Assembly (NCBI GenBank): GCA_016764955.1
Contig: JAESQZ010000038.1
Coordinates: 1-5,578, forward strand
Reading direction: 5' to 3'
DNA from: Deltaproteobacteria bacterium
Lineage (GTDB): Bacteria > Myxococcota > UBA727 > JABDBI01
Length of the DNA stretch: 5,578 nt
The position numbers and the translations under genes are program-made. The notes beneath the pieces are model-generated. The model made no database searches. It saw nothing but the letters and a program-made list of their open reading frames with translations, and was not told the origin of the DNA. This document shows positions 5,312 through 5,578 of the stretch, one piece after another; the first letter of the stretch is position 1, and every line of letters begins with the position of its first letter.

Positions 5312-5578
5312 ACACTGTTGTCATGCTGGCGGAGGCCAGCATCTCTCCATTGGAAACTAGACCCTGGCCTTCGCCAGGGTGACTATGCCTCAAAACTTTA
5401 AGGGCCTGCACAACGCCTTCCACGTTGTGCACCCTCACCCATGCTGCACCCTGCTGGACAGCCTTAAGCACAGCGCCAACTGTTCCAAAATCACGCTCAG
5501 CGGCGTTAGAAACGCCTGTTAATTCACCAATAAAGCGCTTCCGGCTTGGACCAACCATCACTGGCCCCAAAGTCTTGA
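5244..5578 (-). CDS. folP: Dihydropteroate synthase, C-terminal part (5' end outside window)
   Basis: FolP joins 7,8-dihydropterin pyrophosphate and p-aminobenzoate to form dihydropteroate in folate synthesis. It is the sulfonamide target. The window holds its last 111 codons; the frame stays open to the edge, so a TTG at 5570 is not the true start. The final barrel segments are clear. VMVGPSRKRFIGELTG contains the SRK pterin/phosphate-binding loop. ERDFGTVGAVLKAVQQGA and VRVHNV (5435-5418) follow, holding the phosphate-binding Arg and His; the usual VRVHDV has Asn in place of Asp here. A normal FolP would end near VLRHS (about 5382). Instead the frame runs through the palindromic repeat (5383-5320) and then antisense to the transporter gene, adding about 45 residues (SHPGEGQG...EEQIGLQR) with no resemblance to FolP. 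The stop codon was probably lost by insertion of the repeat. The core should still fold, but the tail may affect stability. Confidence 0.92.
   Translation of the reverse strand, partial: KTLGPVMVGPSRKRFIGELTGVSNAAERDFGTVGAVLKAVQQGAAWVRVHNVEGVVQALKVLRHSHPGEGQGLVSNGEMLASASMTTVFNVADSPAAHNNVHEEQIGLQR
5320..5383. repeat. Two-hairpin palindromic repeat fused to the folP 3' end
   Basis: This 64-bp copy has the same architecture as the element at 1150-1229: GTCATGCTGGC at the left end, and GCCAGGGTGAC at the right end, whose reverse complement matches at 9 of 11 positions. The left hairpin pairs ATGCTGGC (5323-5330) with GCCAGCAT (5335-5342) around GGAG. The right hairpin pairs ACCCTGGC (5361-5368) with GCCAGGGT (5373-5380) around CTTC. 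The link contains AAACTAGA as in the other copies. The right half is identical to 1231-1256. It begins nine bases after the transporter stop codon. On the minus strand it is translated as the start of the FolP tail. The run of three T after the right stem makes it a poor terminator. Confidence 0.85.

Overview
The window is a piece of chromosome from a Gram-negative bacterium. Two genes point that way: a secreted beta-barrel-like protein with a classical signal peptide and a terminal Phe, and a lipoprotein with a lipobox. The lineage cannot be fixed from the sequence. L13 and S9 are of ordinary bacterial type. The DhnA-type aldolase and the POT transporter are each found in several Proteobacteria and in host-associated groups such as chlamydiae. 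The GTCATCCCGGG-type palindromic repeats resemble dispersed repeats I associate with Alphaproteobacteria. Base composition is moderate. I see no phage, transposase, CRISPR or defence genes, and no tRNA or rRNA.

Layout, left to right. (1) 1-33: the end of a palindromic repeat cut by the window edge. (2) 41-1090, minus strand: class I fructose-bisphosphate aldolase. (3) 1150-1256: a palindromic repeat plus a tandem half unit. (4) 1266-2101, minus strand: the rpsI and rplM ribosomal protein genes, overlapping by one base. (5) 2230-2272: another copy of the right half of the repeat. (6) 2286-3176, minus strand: an unrecognised outer-membrane beta-barrel-like protein with a promoter-like sequence upstream. 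(7) 3310-3729, minus strand: a DUF192 lipoprotein. Its start codon overlaps, head to head, the start of (8) 3722-5311, plus strand: a proton-coupled oligopeptide transporter. (9) 5244-5578, minus strand: the C-terminal part of dihydropteroate synthase (folP), which runs off the right edge and converges on the transporter gene with a 68-base overlap.

The genes are mainly housekeeping: glycolysis or gluconeogenesis, translation, folate synthesis, peptide uptake and the cell envelope. Only rplM-rpsI is a clear operon. No gap exceeds 300 bases.

The most interesting signal is the dispersed two-hairpin repeat. Copies follow four of the six minus-strand genes in the same orientation, with the TGAC end next to the stop codon. 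Their stems show compensatory base changes, and two copies carry a T-tract that makes them look like terminators. One copy appears to have removed the folP stop codon, so FolP gains a tail of about 47 residues encoded by the repeat and by the antisense of the transporter gene. No new multi-gene system is visible.
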